Assembly (NCBI RefSeq): GCF_014712225.1
Contig: NZ_JACXBW010000002.1
Span: 248,001-312,000 of the forward strand
Direction: 5' to 3'
From: Pseudarthrobacter sulfonivorans
GTDB lineage: Bacteria; Actinomycetota; Actinomycetes; Actinomycetales; Micrococcaceae
Length of the DNA stretch: 64,000 nucleotides
Made by a program: the position numbers and the translations under genes. This document shows, piece by piece, positions 51,509-63,849 of the stretch. Within the stretch, counting starts at the first letter, position 1. Every line of letters begins with the position of its first letter. Under the pieces are notes generated by a model. The model did not search any database, was not told the origin of the DNA, and worked only from the letters and a program-made list of their open reading frames with translations.

Positions 51509-51653
51509 AATAGTTTCCCCCAAAACAGTGGCCGGCCAGCGGCGATGCTCCGATCCTACCGCCACAATCCGGGCAGGCTCAGCCGCGACTGAGAACGCCG
51601 TGGAGCAAACCTAGGACCTCGCTCAGCATGGGTAAGGGAAGTGTGGCCGTTCG

Positions 51654-52475
51654 TTAGAGCTGTCCGGCCCGCATGGCTGCGATGACGCCGCCATCCATGA
51701 GGAGGTCCGAGCCGGTGATGAAGGCGCCTTCGGGACCGAGGAGGAACGCCGCAGTGGTAGCCACTTCGGCTGGGGTGCCCATTCGCCCGGCGGCTGAGGT
51801 CCGGATCATAGAGCGGTAGCCTTCGGCGAACGGTCCGGACATCTCGTCCTGGGCGAGCGGGGTCGAGATGATGCCGGGGCTCAGGGAGTTGATGCGTGCC
51901 CCGCGCTCACCCCAGGTGGTGGCTGCCGCCTGGACCCGCAGGGCGTTGGCGCGCTTGGCGAGGGTGTAGGCGGCACCGGAGTCGCCTACTTTCTCGGCGG
52001 CGAGGAAGGGCAGGTTCAGAAGTTCTGCCGTCGGAGTGAACGCCAGTGCGTGTTCGACCTCCCGGGGGTAGCCGTCGCCCATGTGGCCGGCCATGCTGGA
52101 GATGACGATGCCCGAGCCGCCTGCGGCGATGACCCGCCCGAATTCTTCGAGGACGTACGCGGTGCCGAGAAGGTCAACGTTCAGCACCCGGTCTGTGGTT
52201 GCCTGGACCGGGGAAACCCCGGCGGCGAGGACGACGCGGGTGACGTCTCCCAGCGATGCGGCGGCCTGGGCCAAGGCGGTGACGGCGTCGTGGTTGGAGA
52301 TGTCGATCGGGTGGGTGGAGACCTCGTAGCCTTCGCCGCGGAGCTGATCGGCGACGGTGTTCATGGTTTCCTCGCTGTAGTCAGCGAGGAGGACCTTTCG
52401 GCCGATGCCGGCCGCGCGGCCGATCGCTACTCCGATGCTGCCTGAGCCGACGATGACTGCTACTTCTGCTGCCAT
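51654..52475 (-). CDS. Short-chain dehydrogenase/reductase (SDR)
   Basis: 273 residues. The NAD(P) motif is VAVIVGSGSIGVAIGRAAG (TGxxxGxG-like). The NAG-type strand is VVLAAGVSP and the active-site stretch is SGIVISSMAGHM ... AAYTLAKRANALRVQAAATT with a YxxxK-like TLAK (the usual Tyr lies in AAYTLAK). The C-terminus reads GPEGAFITGSDLLMDGGVIA. ATG 52475 has AAGGA upstream and fits the family start. It is divergent from an MmyB-type regulator, a very common pair in actinobacteria, so the regulator probably controls it. Substrate unknown. Confidence 0.88.
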   Translation of the reverse strand: MAAEVAVIVGSGSIGVAIGRAAGIGRKVLLADYSEETMNTVADQLRGEGYEVSTHPIDISNHDAVTALAQAAASLGDVTRVVLAAGVSPVQATTDRVLNVDLLGTAYVLEEFGRVIAAGGSGIVISSMAGHMGDGYPREVEHALAFTPTAELLNLPFLAAEKVGDSGAAYTLAKRANALRVQAAATTWGERGARINSLSPGIISTPLAQDEMSGPFAEGYRSMIRTSAAGRMGTPAEVATTAAFLLGPEGAFITGSDLLMDGGVIAAMRAGQL

Positions 52476-52714
52476 GGGGGTTTCCTTAACTTTCGTTTGG
52501 TTTTGGGTTGTCGTTAGAAGGTTCGTGCCGGGGAGTGGTTGGCTTTCCACACACCGCCGATGCGGACACATACCCGTGCACGGCGGCCTGATCCATTAGA
52601 TAAGTCAGCCATTCAGGGTTCTCCAAGAAGTCTTGGTGGCGGGGAGGGACGGGATGAGAAAGCGCTTCTGCGTCCCTCCGTTATCCAGTCAACCGCCCTG
52701 CCCGAATCCGAGGT

Positions 52715-52759
52715 AGTGGCTGGTGTTCCATGTAATAGCAGTACCTCCCACCAGCCACT
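52715..52759. promoter_or_regulatory. Inverted repeat between the SDR gene and its divergent regulator (probable operator)
   Basis: Perfect 11-bp arms, AGTGGCTGGTG (52715-52725) and CACCAGCCACT (52749-52759), are separated by 23 bp. They lie in the 307-bp gap just upstream of the regulator gene. Two half-sites of this kind suit a helix-turn-helix dimer controlling both divergent genes. The rest of the gap (52476-52714) shows nothing else. Confidence 0.65.
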
Positions 52760-52782
52760 TGTTCGCGCGTACCGTGGAAAAG

Positions 52783-53676
52783 GTGAGCAACAACAGTGAC
52801 GTGAGCGAATTCCTGAAATCGCGCCGTGCCCGGATCACCCCTGAAATGGCAGGACTGCCCGTGTACGGGGGCCTGCGCAGGGTGCCCGGGCTCCGCCGCG
52901 AGGAACTCGCAGCAGTGTCCGGGATGAGCATTGACTACTACAACAGGCTCGAGCGCGGAAACCTCACCGGCGTTTCCGACAGCATCCTCGAATCCCTCGC
53001 ACGTGCCCTCAAACTCGACGACGCCGAACGCACCTACCTCTTCGACCTCGCCCGCGCATCAAACCTCAAGCGGCCCCGGCAACGCCGGCGCAGCCCGCAG
53101 AAACTCAACCCCGGCATCCAGCACCTTCTGGACGGCATGACCGGAATCCCGGCCTTCGTCCAGAACGGCCGGCTCGATGTCCTCGGCATGAACGACCTGG
53201 CCCGTGCGCTGTACCACCCCAACGGCGACGAGCCGGAGCGGCCCCGGAACTTCGCGCGCTTCGTCTTCCTGGACGCCGGTTCCCGTGAGCAGGTACCCGA
53301 CTGGGAATCAACGGCCCAGGACGTCGTGGCCATCCTTCGGCAGGAGGCCGCCCGCGATCCCCACAACCGTGAGCTCACCGACCTTATCGGAGAGCTTTCC
53401 ACCAGGAGCGAGGACTTCCGGACCATGTGGGCCGCGCAAAACGTCCGGCTCCACAGCACAGGGGTGAAGCCCTTCCACCACCCCGTCGTCGGCGACTTCG
53501 AACTGGCCTTTCAGGCCATGCAACTGCCCGGCGATGAAGGCCTCACGCTCATCGCCTACAGTGCCGAACCGGGCACCCCGGGCCACGACGCACTCAACCT
53601 GCTCGCCACCTGGAACGCCACGGTCCGCAGTGAAACGCGACTCAAGACGACGGACCGGTCTGCGCGCCGCGCCTGA
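52783..53676 (+). CDS. Helix-turn-helix regulator with MmyB-like ligand-binding domain
   Basis: About 297 residues. The N-terminal XRE-type helix-turn-helix is VPGLRREELAAVSGMSIDYY followed by NRLERGN. A C-terminal MmyB-like (PAS-type) domain has NGRLDVLGMNDLARALYHP and FARFVFLDAGSREQVPDWES. This family regulates neighbouring SDR genes and may sense fatty acids or similar small ligands. The start is uncertain: GTG 52783 begins just before the conserved SEFLKSRRARITPE, and GTG 52774 or 52723 are also possible. Divergent from the SDR gene. Confidence 0.88.
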   Translation: MSNNSDVSEFLKSRRARITPEMAGLPVYGGLRRVPGLRREELAAVSGMSIDYYNRLERGNLTGVSDSILESLARALKLDDAERTYLFDLARASNLKRPRQRRRSPQKLNPGIQHLLDGMTGIPAFVQNGRLDVLGMNDLARALYHPNGDEPERPRNFARFVFLDAGSREQVPDWESTAQDVVAILRQEAARDPHNRELTDLIGELSTRSEDFRTMWAAQNVRLHSTGVKPFHHPVVGDFELAFQAMQLPGDEGLTLIAYSAEPGTPGHDALNLLATWNATVRSETRLKTTDRSARRA

Positions 53677-53789
53677 AGAGCCCCTTGAACAGGATGGTCC
53701 GGCACAAGGAGGACCTGCACCCTGCCGTCGCTTCCTGGCTGGCTTATAGACTGCTGTGGCATGCGTCCCTCGATTATTAGGAGAAGCTC

Positions 53790-54143
53790 GTGAATTACAG
53801 CGGAAGCCCGTCCGAAAAGTCAGTAGCAGCCGGTGACCTTGACCGCAGCCATATCGGTCAGAGTGTGAGCTTTCAGGCGAACGACTTCACGGTTGTCTTT
53901 GGAACCATCGCCGGTATCGCCCGGACGGACGCCCAGGTGTACGTGTCCCTCCAAGGAGTCGGCGGCGGCACCCACCTGAAGGACGAGTACGACCTGCCTG
54001 TCGGTCACAACGTCTATCTGCAGATGGACCCGTTGAGCAGTGCAGGGAAGTCCCTTTCGGAAGTGGAACGGATGCTCAAGGAGAAGTTTGACGAGATCAA
54101 AAACAACCTCCGGGACCGGGATCAGAAGTCTGATTCCCAGTAA
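53790..54143 (+). CDS. Small hypothetical protein (117 aa)
   Basis: It starts at a GTG with AGGAGA upstream. A beta-rich middle (QSVSFQANDFTVVFGTIAGI; TDAQVYVSLQGVGGGTHLKD) is followed by a charged helical C-terminus (SLSEVERMLKEKFDEIKNNL). No family recognised. It is a single-gene unit closed by a strong terminator. Confidence 0.78.
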   Translation: MNYSGSPSEKSVAAGDLDRSHIGQSVSFQANDFTVVFGTIAGIARTDAQVYVSLQGVGGGTHLKDEYDLPVGHNVYLQMDPLSSAGKSLSEVERMLKEKFDEIKNNLRDRDQKSDSQ

Positions 54144-54158
54144 TTAGCCCTTGCACAG

Positions 54159-54193
54159 GAGGAACTCCGCAGCGCTCCGCTGCGGAGTTCCTC
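54159..54193 (+). terminator. Rho-independent terminator
   Basis: A perfect 15-bp stem, GAGGAACTCCGCAGC / GCTGCGGAGTTCCTC, with a 5-nt loop, followed by TTT, 16 bp after the preceding stop codon. It serves the gene at 53790-54143, and its stem may also stop the reverse-strand oxidase transcript. Confidence 0.85.
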
Positions 54194-54233
54194 TTTGCCA
54201 GAGCTTCTAGATCGCCGGCCGCGGCAGAAGAGC

Positions 54234-55646
54234 CTAGTGCCTCATCATGTGCGGAAATCCCTTGCCCGGGTTGAGCAGTCCCTGCGGGTCGAGCGCGTCT
54301 TTGACGGCCTGGTGCATGCCAATCACCCGCGGTTCCAGTTCGGCGGCGGCGCCCGGCAGCTTGAGCAGGCCCACACCGTGTTCCCCGGTGACGGTGCCGC
54401 CCAGGGCCCGGCAGTCCTCGACGATTTCGTCGAAGGCGGCCTTCGCCCGGGCCTTCGCCGGCAGGTCACCCTCGGGGGCAATGATGAGCGGATGCAGGTT
54501 TCCGTCACCGGCATGGGCAATATTGGCAATGACAAGATCATGCTTCGCGGCCGAGGCCTGAATCCGGGACAGCATCTCCGGAACAGCTGACCGCGGCACA
54601 CACACGTCCTCGGTCAGGACCGGTCCGAGGCGTTCGAGTGCCGGGTAGGCCATGCGCCGGGCCAGGAACAGCCGGCCAACCTCTTCCGGGTCAACCGCCT
54701 GCTCAACGTTCACTCCCCCGGAGGCTGTGAAGATTGCTGCCACGCGGTCCGACGACTCGCGGCCCGCCTCCCCCGGTTCATCCACCTTGGCCAGCAGCAG
54801 GACGTGCGCGTCCCCCGGCAGGCCGAGCTTCAGCCAGTCGTCCACCGCCCGCAAACAGGTCCGGTCGATCAGTTCGAGGGCGGCCGGAATGATCCCCTCC
54901 GACGAGATGGCAGCGACGGCGGCACCCGCGGCTGTCAACGATGGGAAGTATCCGATGATGCCCTGCTCCACCCGGCCCGCCAGCGGCAGAAGCTTAACGA
55001 TCACTTCGGTGATGATGCCCAGCGTTCCTTCAGACCCCACCATCAGCCCGGTCAGGTCATACCCTGTGACACCCTTCGCGGTCCGGCGGCCAAGGTGGAC
55101 AATCTCCCCGTCGGCGAGGACCACGGTCAGGCCCAGCACGTAATCGCGGGTCACGCCATATTTCACGCAGCAGATGCCGCCGGCGTTGGTGGCGGCGTTA
55201 CCGCCGATGGTGGAGATGCCCGAACTGGCCGGATCCGGCGGGTACCAGAGGCCGACGGCGGCCGCAGCCTCCCGCAGGGCATCGTTGATAACGCCGGCCT
55301 GTGCCACCGCGTAGCGCTCATCAACGTTGATCTCCACAACGTCTGTCATGAGCTCGAGTGAGAGGACGATGCAGTGGCGCACGGCGTTGGCTCCGCCGGA
55401 AAGCCCCGTCCCGGAGCCCCGGGGAACAATGCGGATCCCGTGCTCACGCGCATAATTCACGACGGCGGCGACTTCCGCCGTCGTGCTCGCCAGGACTACC
55501 GCGAGCGGTGCTTCAAAAGGTGCCCACTCGGCGTCGTCGTGGCTGTATTTCCGGAGGGAAGGGTCATCGGTGAGGACCTTCCCTCCAGGCGCCAACGCAC
55601 CCAGGTCGCGGGAGAGGATGTCCGGCAGCACCGCGGGCTCAATCAT
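54234..55646 (-). CDS. FAD-linked oxidase (GlcD / D-2-hydroxyacid dehydrogenase type)
   Basis: 470 residues with a VAO-type FAD domain: EHGIRIVPRGSGTGLSGGAN, then STIGGNAATNAGGICCVKYG and TGYDLTGLMVGSEGTLGIIT. The C-terminal cap has NIAHAGDGNLHPLII and GEHGVGLLKL, the usual substrate- and metal-binding histidines of GlcD-like enzymes. By family it oxidises glycolate, D-lactate or another D-2-hydroxyacid in the cytoplasm. No GlcE/GlcF partner genes are adjacent, which favours a single-subunit D-lactate or 2-hydroxyglutarate dehydrogenase. Confidence 0.9.
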   Translation of the reverse strand: MIEPAVLPDILSRDLGALAPGGKVLTDDPSLRKYSHDDAEWAPFEAPLAVVLASTTAEVAAVVNYAREHGIRIVPRGSGTGLSGGANAVRHCIVLSLELMTDVVEINVDERYAVAQAGVINDALREAAAAVGLWYPPDPASSGISTIGGNAATNAGGICCVKYGVTRDYVLGLTVVLADGEIVHLGRRTAKGVTGYDLTGLMVGSEGTLGIITEVIVKLLPLAGRVEQGIIGYFPSLTAAGAAVAAISSEGIIPAALELIDRTCLRAVDDWLKLGLPGDAHVLLLAKVDEPGEAGRESSDRVAAIFTASGGVNVEQAVDPEEVGRLFLARRMAYPALERLGPVLTEDVCVPRSAVPEMLSRIQASAAKHDLVIANIAHAGDGNLHPLIIAPEGDLPAKARAKAAFDEIVEDCRALGGTVTGEHGVGLLKLPGAAAELEPRVIGMHQAVKDALDPQGLLNPGKGFPHMMRH

Positions 55647-55685
55647 GTGCAGTTCCTTTGCAGTTCGACTTTGCGTCTGTTCCTG

Positions 55686-56375
55686 TCAGCCTGTCGCCTG
55701 GGCACAGGAGTCGTCCGTCTCTCCGACCCTAACGGAACCGTCCTGCCACGTGACGGTGACCAGCCCGCAGTTGGGGAACCCGCCCGGCAGGATGTGGTCT
55801 GGCGCGATCCGGCGGAGCAGGGTTCCCAGGACCACACCATGCGTGACCACCAGGACGTCGCCGGCACCGGTTGCGGCGGCCTGTTCAGCTGCCGCCAGCA
55901 GGACCCCCAGTCCCCTCGTCAGCCGGACGCGCACCTGCTCGGCTGTTTCTGCCCGGCGGCTCGGATCATGCTTGTGGACCGAGTCGATAACGGTGTCATA
56001 CCCTCTGGCCGTCATGCGGGGCCAGTCCGGAGAGGCCGGAACGTAGCTATAGCCGTGATCCCGGAAGACCGGCCCCCAGAGGGACGCGTTGGGCTGTCCC
56101 TCCCACCCGCCGAAATGCCACTCCCGCAGCTCCGGCATCTCCGTAACGGCCAGGTGCGGGTGTCCGGCGAGTGCTGCCGCGGCCGTGGTGCGGGTCCGGG
56201 TGAGATCGCTCGTAAAAGCCGCGGCCAGCGGAACATCCCGCAGCCGCTCTCCGAGGGCGGCGGCCTGGCGCTCGCCCCGCTCGGTGAGCGGGGAATCGCA
56301 CCAGCCCTGCAATTGCCCGTTGACATTGAACAGTGTTTCCGCGTGACGGACTAAATGGATGCGGGCGTCCGGCAT
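55686..56375 (-). CDS. Histidine phosphatase family protein (phosphoglycerate mutase-like)
   Basis: 229 residues. The RHG-type motif is IHLVRHAETLFNVNGQLQGW, with the catalytic His. CDSPLTERGERQAAALG, ELREWHFGGWEG and VLVVTHGVVLGTLL supply the other conserved Arg, Glu and second His. The ATG shares its A with the HPr-like gene's stop (TGATG). It may be a general sugar-phosphate phosphatase; its coupling to a PTS carrier gene is consistent with such a role. Confidence 0.9.
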   Translation of the reverse strand: MPDARIHLVRHAETLFNVNGQLQGWCDSPLTERGERQAAALGERLRDVPLAAAFTSDLTRTRTTAAAALAGHPHLAVTEMPELREWHFGGWEGQPNASLWGPVFRDHGYSYVPASPDWPRMTARGYDTVIDSVHKHDPSRRAETAEQVRVRLTRGLGVLLAAAEQAAATGAGDVLVVTHGVVLGTLLRRIAPDHILPGGFPNCGLVTVTWQDGSVRVGETDDSCAQATG

Positions 56376-56641
56376 CAGACTTTGTCGAGGTCCGAGGCAA
56401 GCAGCGCGGTGATCTCGTCGGCCACGCGTTCGTCGTCGGACCCCTCCACGGTGATGACCACCTCGTCGCCGTGCCCAATTCCCAGGCTCAGCACGGACAG
56501 GAGGCTGTCCGCATCCACCGTGCGGCCCTTTGCCGTGAGGGTGACGTCGTGGCCGGAGCTGCTGGCGGCGTTTGCCAGGATCGAGGCCGGGCGGGCGTGC
56601 AGCCCAACGGAGGAAGCGATGGACGTGGTGCGTTGTGCCAA
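56375..56641 (-). CDS. HPr-like phosphocarrier protein
   Basis: 89 residues from a TTG start with AAAGG seven bases upstream; this start gives the usual HPr length and places the phosphorylated histidine at residue 15 (SSVGLHARPASILANAA). The second site is ADSLLSVLSLGIGHGDEV, matching the Ser-46 region. HPr passes phosphate from enzyme I to PTS EIIA domains; a PTS EIIBCA gene lies three genes upstream in the same direction. A longer frame to 56674 lacks family similarity. Confidence 0.92.
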   Translation of the reverse strand: MAQRTTSIASSVGLHARPASILANAASSSGHDVTLTAKGRTVDADSLLSVLSLGIGHGDEVVITVEGSDDERVADEITALLASDLDKV

Positions 56642-56680
56642 GGGAAGGCCTTTCAAATTGGTGATGTAAAGCAAGATGTC

Positions 56681-57511
56681 TTATTCGGGTGCAGCACGGG
56701 CGATGTGGAGGGCAAGGAACGCGACTTCCTCGTTGGGCAGCAGGACTCCGTGCTTGCCCTGGACGAAGTCCCGCACCCGCTCGGCCGAGGCGACGGCACG
56801 CGGGTAACGCTTGCTCAGGCTGTGGAACAGGAAATCATCCTCGCTGCGCAGGAGCCGGTCGGTGAAGAACCTCTCCACCAGATACTGCAGGTGTGCGATG
56901 AACCGCGCCGAGTGGAGGTCCTCGCGGTTGAGCTGGATGGCGGCGGTGTGGGAGACGATGGTGGTGATTTCCCGGATGAGCTGGACGACGCGCAGGGAAT
57001 CGACACCTTCCCTGCCCACCTCGGCGTTGGCGAGATGGAAAGCGATGTTGGCTGCTTCGTCGTCCGGGAGGGTCACGCCCAGCCGTTCCTGCATCGCGGC
57101 GAGCGCCCTGAGACCGACCGCGTAGTGCTGGGGATAGACGGTCCGCATCTCCCACGCCAGGCGGTTGACGATCTTGAGGCCACGCCGCTGCCGGTCGACG
57201 GCGAAGTGCAGGTGGTCTGTCAGCGCCAGGTAGATGTGCGGGTCAAGATCCAGGCCCTCGGTCTTGGCGTCGTCCACAATGCTGCGGGTGAGGTCGACGA
57301 ACTCGGCCGGAATCTGGGCCAGCAGCTCCACCAGGTTGCGTTGGTCCGCGTCGTCGAGGGCAACGAAAACCCGTTCACCCTCAGACGCCGCGATCTGAGC
57401 TCCGGCTTTTTGTCCGTAGCCGATGCCTTTTCCCAGCAGGACGCGTTCCACACCGCGGCTGTCCTCCACGAGCACAACGCTGGAGTTGAGCACCTTCTTA
57501 ATGGTGTGCAC
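56681..57511 (-). CDS. BglG/LicT-family transcriptional antiterminator
   Basis: 276 residues. The N-terminal CAT RNA-binding domain is MHTIKKVLNSSVVLVEDSRG, then LLGKGIGYGQKAG. Two PRD domains follow, each with conserved histidines (LTDHLHFAVDRQ; VYPQHYAVG; ANIAFHLANAE; FIAHLQYLVERFF; AFLALHIAR). It binds a RAT hairpin in the operon leader and prevents termination when the sugar is being transported. A matching RAT/terminator is visible at 60932-60994, upstream of the PTS gene, so it controls its own operon. Confidence 0.94.
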   Translation of the reverse strand: MHTIKKVLNSSVVLVEDSRGVERVLLGKGIGYGQKAGAQIAASEGERVFVALDDADQRNLVELLAQIPAEFVDLTRSIVDDAKTEGLDLDPHIYLALTDHLHFAVDRQRRGLKIVNRLAWEMRTVYPQHYAVGLRALAAMQERLGVTLPDDEAANIAFHLANAEVGREGVDSLRVVQLIREITTIVSHTAAIQLNREDLHSARFIAHLQYLVERFFTDRLLRSEDDFLFHSLSKRYPRAVASAERVRDFVQGKHGVLLPNEEVAFLALHIARAAPE

Positions 57512-57546
57512 TCGAAGGTCCTCCAGCGTCGTGCTTGACTCCGCAA

Positions 57547-60994
<3,448 letters not shown>

Positions 60995-61061
60995 ATGTCC
61001 TTCAGGAAGGGTAGCGGCATTGCTGCAACAGCGTCAAGCCGACGGCGAGACTCACCTAGAT

Positions 61062-61100
61062 CGGCCGGCCGCCGTCGTGAATTACGACGGCGGCCGGCCG
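61062..61100 (-). terminator. GC-rich hairpin after the OFA transporter operon
   Basis: A perfect 17-bp stem, CGGCCGGCCGCCGTCGT / ACGACGGCGGCCGGCCG, with a 5-nt loop. It lies 18 bp after the small-subunit stop. No T-run follows. It also separates this operon from the PTS promoter and leader. Confidence 0.7.
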
Positions 61101-61118
61101 CACTTTGGGCCACGCGGC

Positions 61119-61262
61119 TCAGCCGAACAGCGCCACCACCCGCGTCAGGGTTTCGTAGACCCCGTAGGCCAGCGGCACGCCGACGAGGGCCCAGGCCACG
61201 GCCAGTCTTCCGGTGGACGCTTTCACAGGCGCGTGCGCGCCGGGGGTGTGTGCTGTGCTCAT
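61119..61262 (-). CDS. MFS transporter small subunit (47 aa)
   Basis: A 47-residue protein reading MSTAHTPGAHAPVKASTGRL, then AVAWALVGVPLAYGVYETLT, then RVVALFG. It has one hydrophobic helix. It starts one base after the stop of the OFA-type transporter and ends before a strong hairpin. Tiny single-helix proteins with the WxxVGxPLxYGVxxTL pattern follow OFA transporters in many actinobacteria and are named MFS small subunits. It probably packs against the transporter. Confidence 0.85.
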   Translation of the reverse strand: MSTAHTPGAHAPVKASTGRLAVAWALVGVPLAYGVYETLTRVVALFG

Positions 61263-61263
61263 C

Positions 61264-62655
61264 TCAGGCCTCCATGGCAGGTTCGTACCGACCGCGTTCG
61301 GGGCGGGGTTCGTGGAATCGTGCCTCGACCGGCTTGACCAGCAGGTTGGCCACGAAGCCGACCACCAGCAGCCCCACCATAGTCAACAGCGCCGGCTGGT
61401 AGGACGCGGCGTCCAGCTGCCCGGGTTTGCCTTGGGCGTCCAGGAAGGCGTTGACGATCAGCGGCCCGGCGATACCGGCAGCAGACCAGGCGGTCAGGAG
61501 CCGGCCGTGGATGGCGCCCACCTGGAAGGTCCCGAAGAGGTCCCGCAGGTAGGCCGGGACCGTGGCGAAGCCGCCGCCGTAGAAGGAGATGATGATGAAC
61601 GCCAGCGCCACGTACAGGAACGTTGTGGTGGAACCGGCCAGTGCCAGCACCGTATAGAGCACCGCGCCGACGCCGAGGTACACCATGTAGATACGCTTGC
61701 GGCCGGTGACGTCGGAGGTGGCGGACCAGGCGAAGCGGCCGGACATATTGCCGATCGAAAGCAGCCCCACGAAGCCGGAGGCGACGGCGGCACTGACCAG
61801 GGACACGCCGTCGGACTGGCGGAAGAAGTCCTGGATCATCGGCGCGGCCTGCTCCAGGATGCCGATGCCGGCGGTGACGTTGCAGAAGAGGGCGATCCAG
61901 ACAAGCCAGAACTGCCTGGTTTTGATGGCGTTTTTGGCGGAGACGTTGTCCGTGGTGACCAGCGGGGCAGTCTTGACCTTGGCGGGATCGAACCCCGCGG
62001 GCTTCCAGCCCTCGGCCGGGACCCGGATGGTGAAGGCACCGAAGAGCATGTACACGAGGTAGACGACGGCGAGGGTCAGGAAGAGCTTCCCCACCGCATC
62101 GCCGCTGGCCACCCAGCCCTGGGCACCGGAGTTGGGATCGTACATCTTCAGCAGCGCGGTGGAGACGGGGCTGGCGATGAGCGCGCCGCCGCCGAAGCCC
62201 ATGATGGCCATACCGGTGGCCAGGCCCGGCCGGTCCGGGAACCACTTGATCAGGGTGGACACCGGCGAGATGTAGCCGATGCCCAGGCCGATGCCACCCA
62301 CAAAGCCGTAGCCGAGGTACACCAGCCACAGCTGGCTGGTGAAGATGCCGAGCGAGCCGATGAGGAAGCCGCTGGCCCAGAACACGGCAGAGGTGAACAT
62401 TGCTTTGCGCGGGCCGTTCGTGTCCACCCAGGTGCCCATGATCGCGGCCGAGAGGCCCAGCATCACAATGGCGATGGAGAAGATCACACCAATCTCGGTC
62501 AGGCTGGCCCCAAAATGCTTGACCAGGGCCGTCTTGTAGACGCTCGTGGCGTAGGCCTGGCCGATGCAGAGGTGGACGGCGAGCGCCGCGGGCGGCACCA
62601 GCCAGCGATTGAATCCCGGCGGGGCAACAGTTCGTTCACGGTCCAGCCAGCCCAT
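61264..62655 (-). CDS. Oxalate/formate antiporter family (OFA) MFS transporter
   Basis: 463 residues with 12 predicted helices. It starts MGWLDRERTVAPPGFNRWLV with AGGAG upstream. WLVPPAALAVHLCIGQAYAT is the usual OFA first helix, GIGLGIGYISPVSTLIKWFP and DRPGLATGMAIMGFGGGALI are OFA signatures, and a loop of about 60 residues separates the two halves. It resembles OxlT-type carriers; real substrates may be other monocarboxylates. It pairs with the 47-aa small subunit. Confidence 0.9.
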   Translation of the reverse strand: MGWLDRERTVAPPGFNRWLVPPAALAVHLCIGQAYATSVYKTALVKHFGASLTEIGVIFSIAIVMLGLSAAIMGTWVDTNGPRKAMFTSAVFWASGFLIGSLGIFTSQLWLVYLGYGFVGGIGLGIGYISPVSTLIKWFPDRPGLATGMAIMGFGGGALIASPVSTALLKMYDPNSGAQGWVASGDAVGKLFLTLAVVYLVYMLFGAFTIRVPAEGWKPAGFDPAKVKTAPLVTTDNVSAKNAIKTRQFWLVWIALFCNVTAGIGILEQAAPMIQDFFRQSDGVSLVSAAVASGFVGLLSIGNMSGRFAWSATSDVTGRKRIYMVYLGVGAVLYTVLALAGSTTTFLYVALAFIIISFYGGGFATVPAYLRDLFGTFQVGAIHGRLLTAWSAAGIAGPLIVNAFLDAQGKPGQLDAASYQPALLTMVGLLVVGFVANLLVKPVEARFHEPRPERGRYEPAMEA

Positions 62656-62793
62656 ATTTGCTCCTCTTGCCTGTTCGAAGACATCGGTGTCCAGCGATCT
62701 GGAGGCGGAAAACCCTTGACGGGCGAACGCCTCCGGCAATCATGATGCAAATACTAAGCAAACGTACGATTCATGCGGTGAGCGGCGGCAGAT

Positions 62794-63789
62794 TCACGGC
62801 AAACGGTCGCTTTGCGGCACGGCGCTGTCCCACCAGTCCAGCACCCGGGTCCCGTGGAAGGTGAGCCACCTGGACGGTTCACCGGGGGCAGCATCCACTT
62901 CGAACCAGACACGGCCGGGGTGGCGCCGCTCCTGCAGCCACCTCCCGTCCGCCTCCCGGCCGGACTGCACCACCGCGATAGCCGCTGCCAGCCGCGGATC
63001 CGGGGCGCCGCCGTCGTGCAGTGCCGCGGCCCGGAAGTAGTCCGCCGCGTTGAGCGCGCTGTAGAACCAGCGGAACGGGTACACAAACCGGGCCACCCAC
63101 GGGCCCACGAGCTCCCCCGTCGACAGCGTGTACAGCAACTGGCGCCGCAGCAGGTACTCCTCGCCGGAGGTCCGGGCGGCACGCAGCTCACTGCTGCCAC
63201 CGGTGGCGGCCTCGTAGTAGAGCAGTCCGTTCAGCACGTTGAGCGTGGAATGGAACGAAGAACGGCCGGACCCCTCCACCCACTCACAGTTCCAGCCGCC
63301 GTCGGCCAACTGATGGTCCAGGAACCACTGCGCGAGGCCGGTCACCTCCGCTCCCAGCCACACCCCGTTGGCCAGCGTGAAGGCGTTGATGCAGCAGTCC
63401 ACCTCGCCGCCCCAGTAGGGCAGGTCCTCATACTCCCAGCGGCTGTTCGCGGCGAGGAGCCCGGCGGTCCCGGTGAGGGCGGCGGCGTCCAGTCCCCAGT
63501 CGCGGAGGGCATTTAGGGACCAGGTGGTGGCGGTGTACGGCTGGCCTGCGCCGTCCGCGACTTCCGGGCCCTCGAAATCGAAGTCCTTGGGGAAGTACGC
63601 CCCGCCTGCCCACTGGCCGTCGGGGTCCTGCAGTGCGAGCAACCGGGCTCCGAACCCCTCGGTGGCAACGCGGGCACGCGTCGCCTCCCAGACCTCCGGC
63701 GGCTCGCCGGCAAGGTCGCGCTGGACCTGCCAGCGCAGCGCGGGGTCGGAGTCAAGCATCCAGTCGAGAAGGGCGGGATCCACGGCCAT
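62794..63789 (-). CDS. Squalene-cyclase / prenyltransferase-fold protein
   Basis: 331 residues from ATG 63789 (MAVDPALLDWMLDSDPALRW). It has repeated QW-like helical motifs: LLALQDPDGQWAGGAYFP, FLDHQLADGGWNCEW and VVQSGREADGRWLQE, forming an alpha/alpha toroid. The DxDD-type catalytic motif of true cyclases is not evident, so it may bind rather than cyclise terpenoids. No good ribosome site is visible before this start; ATG 63825 is possible. It stands alone. Confidence 0.78.
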   Translation of the reverse strand: MAVDPALLDWMLDSDPALRWQVQRDLAGEPPEVWEATRARVATEGFGARLLALQDPDGQWAGGAYFPKDFDFEGPEVADGAGQPYTATTWSLNALRDWGLDAAALTGTAGLLAANSRWEYEDLPYWGGEVDCCINAFTLANGVWLGAEVTGLAQWFLDHQLADGGWNCEWVEGSGRSSFHSTLNVLNGLLYYEAATGGSSELRAARTSGEEYLLRRQLLYTLSTGELVGPWVARFVYPFRWFYSALNAADYFRAAALHDGGAPDPRLAAAIAVVQSGREADGRWLQERRHPGRVWFEVDAAPGEPSRWLTFHGTRVLDWWDSAVPQSDRLP

Positions 63790-63849
63790 AGCGGGGAGAC
63801 TAGCACGGGGCTGGCCCCGAACCATCCTGACGATCGACGGCGGCCCCGC

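Noticed and set aside
61213..62745. 510-codon forward open frame opposite the OFA transporter
   Set aside because: Asp/Glu/Gly/His-rich low-quality sequence, antisense to a clear 12-helix transporter.
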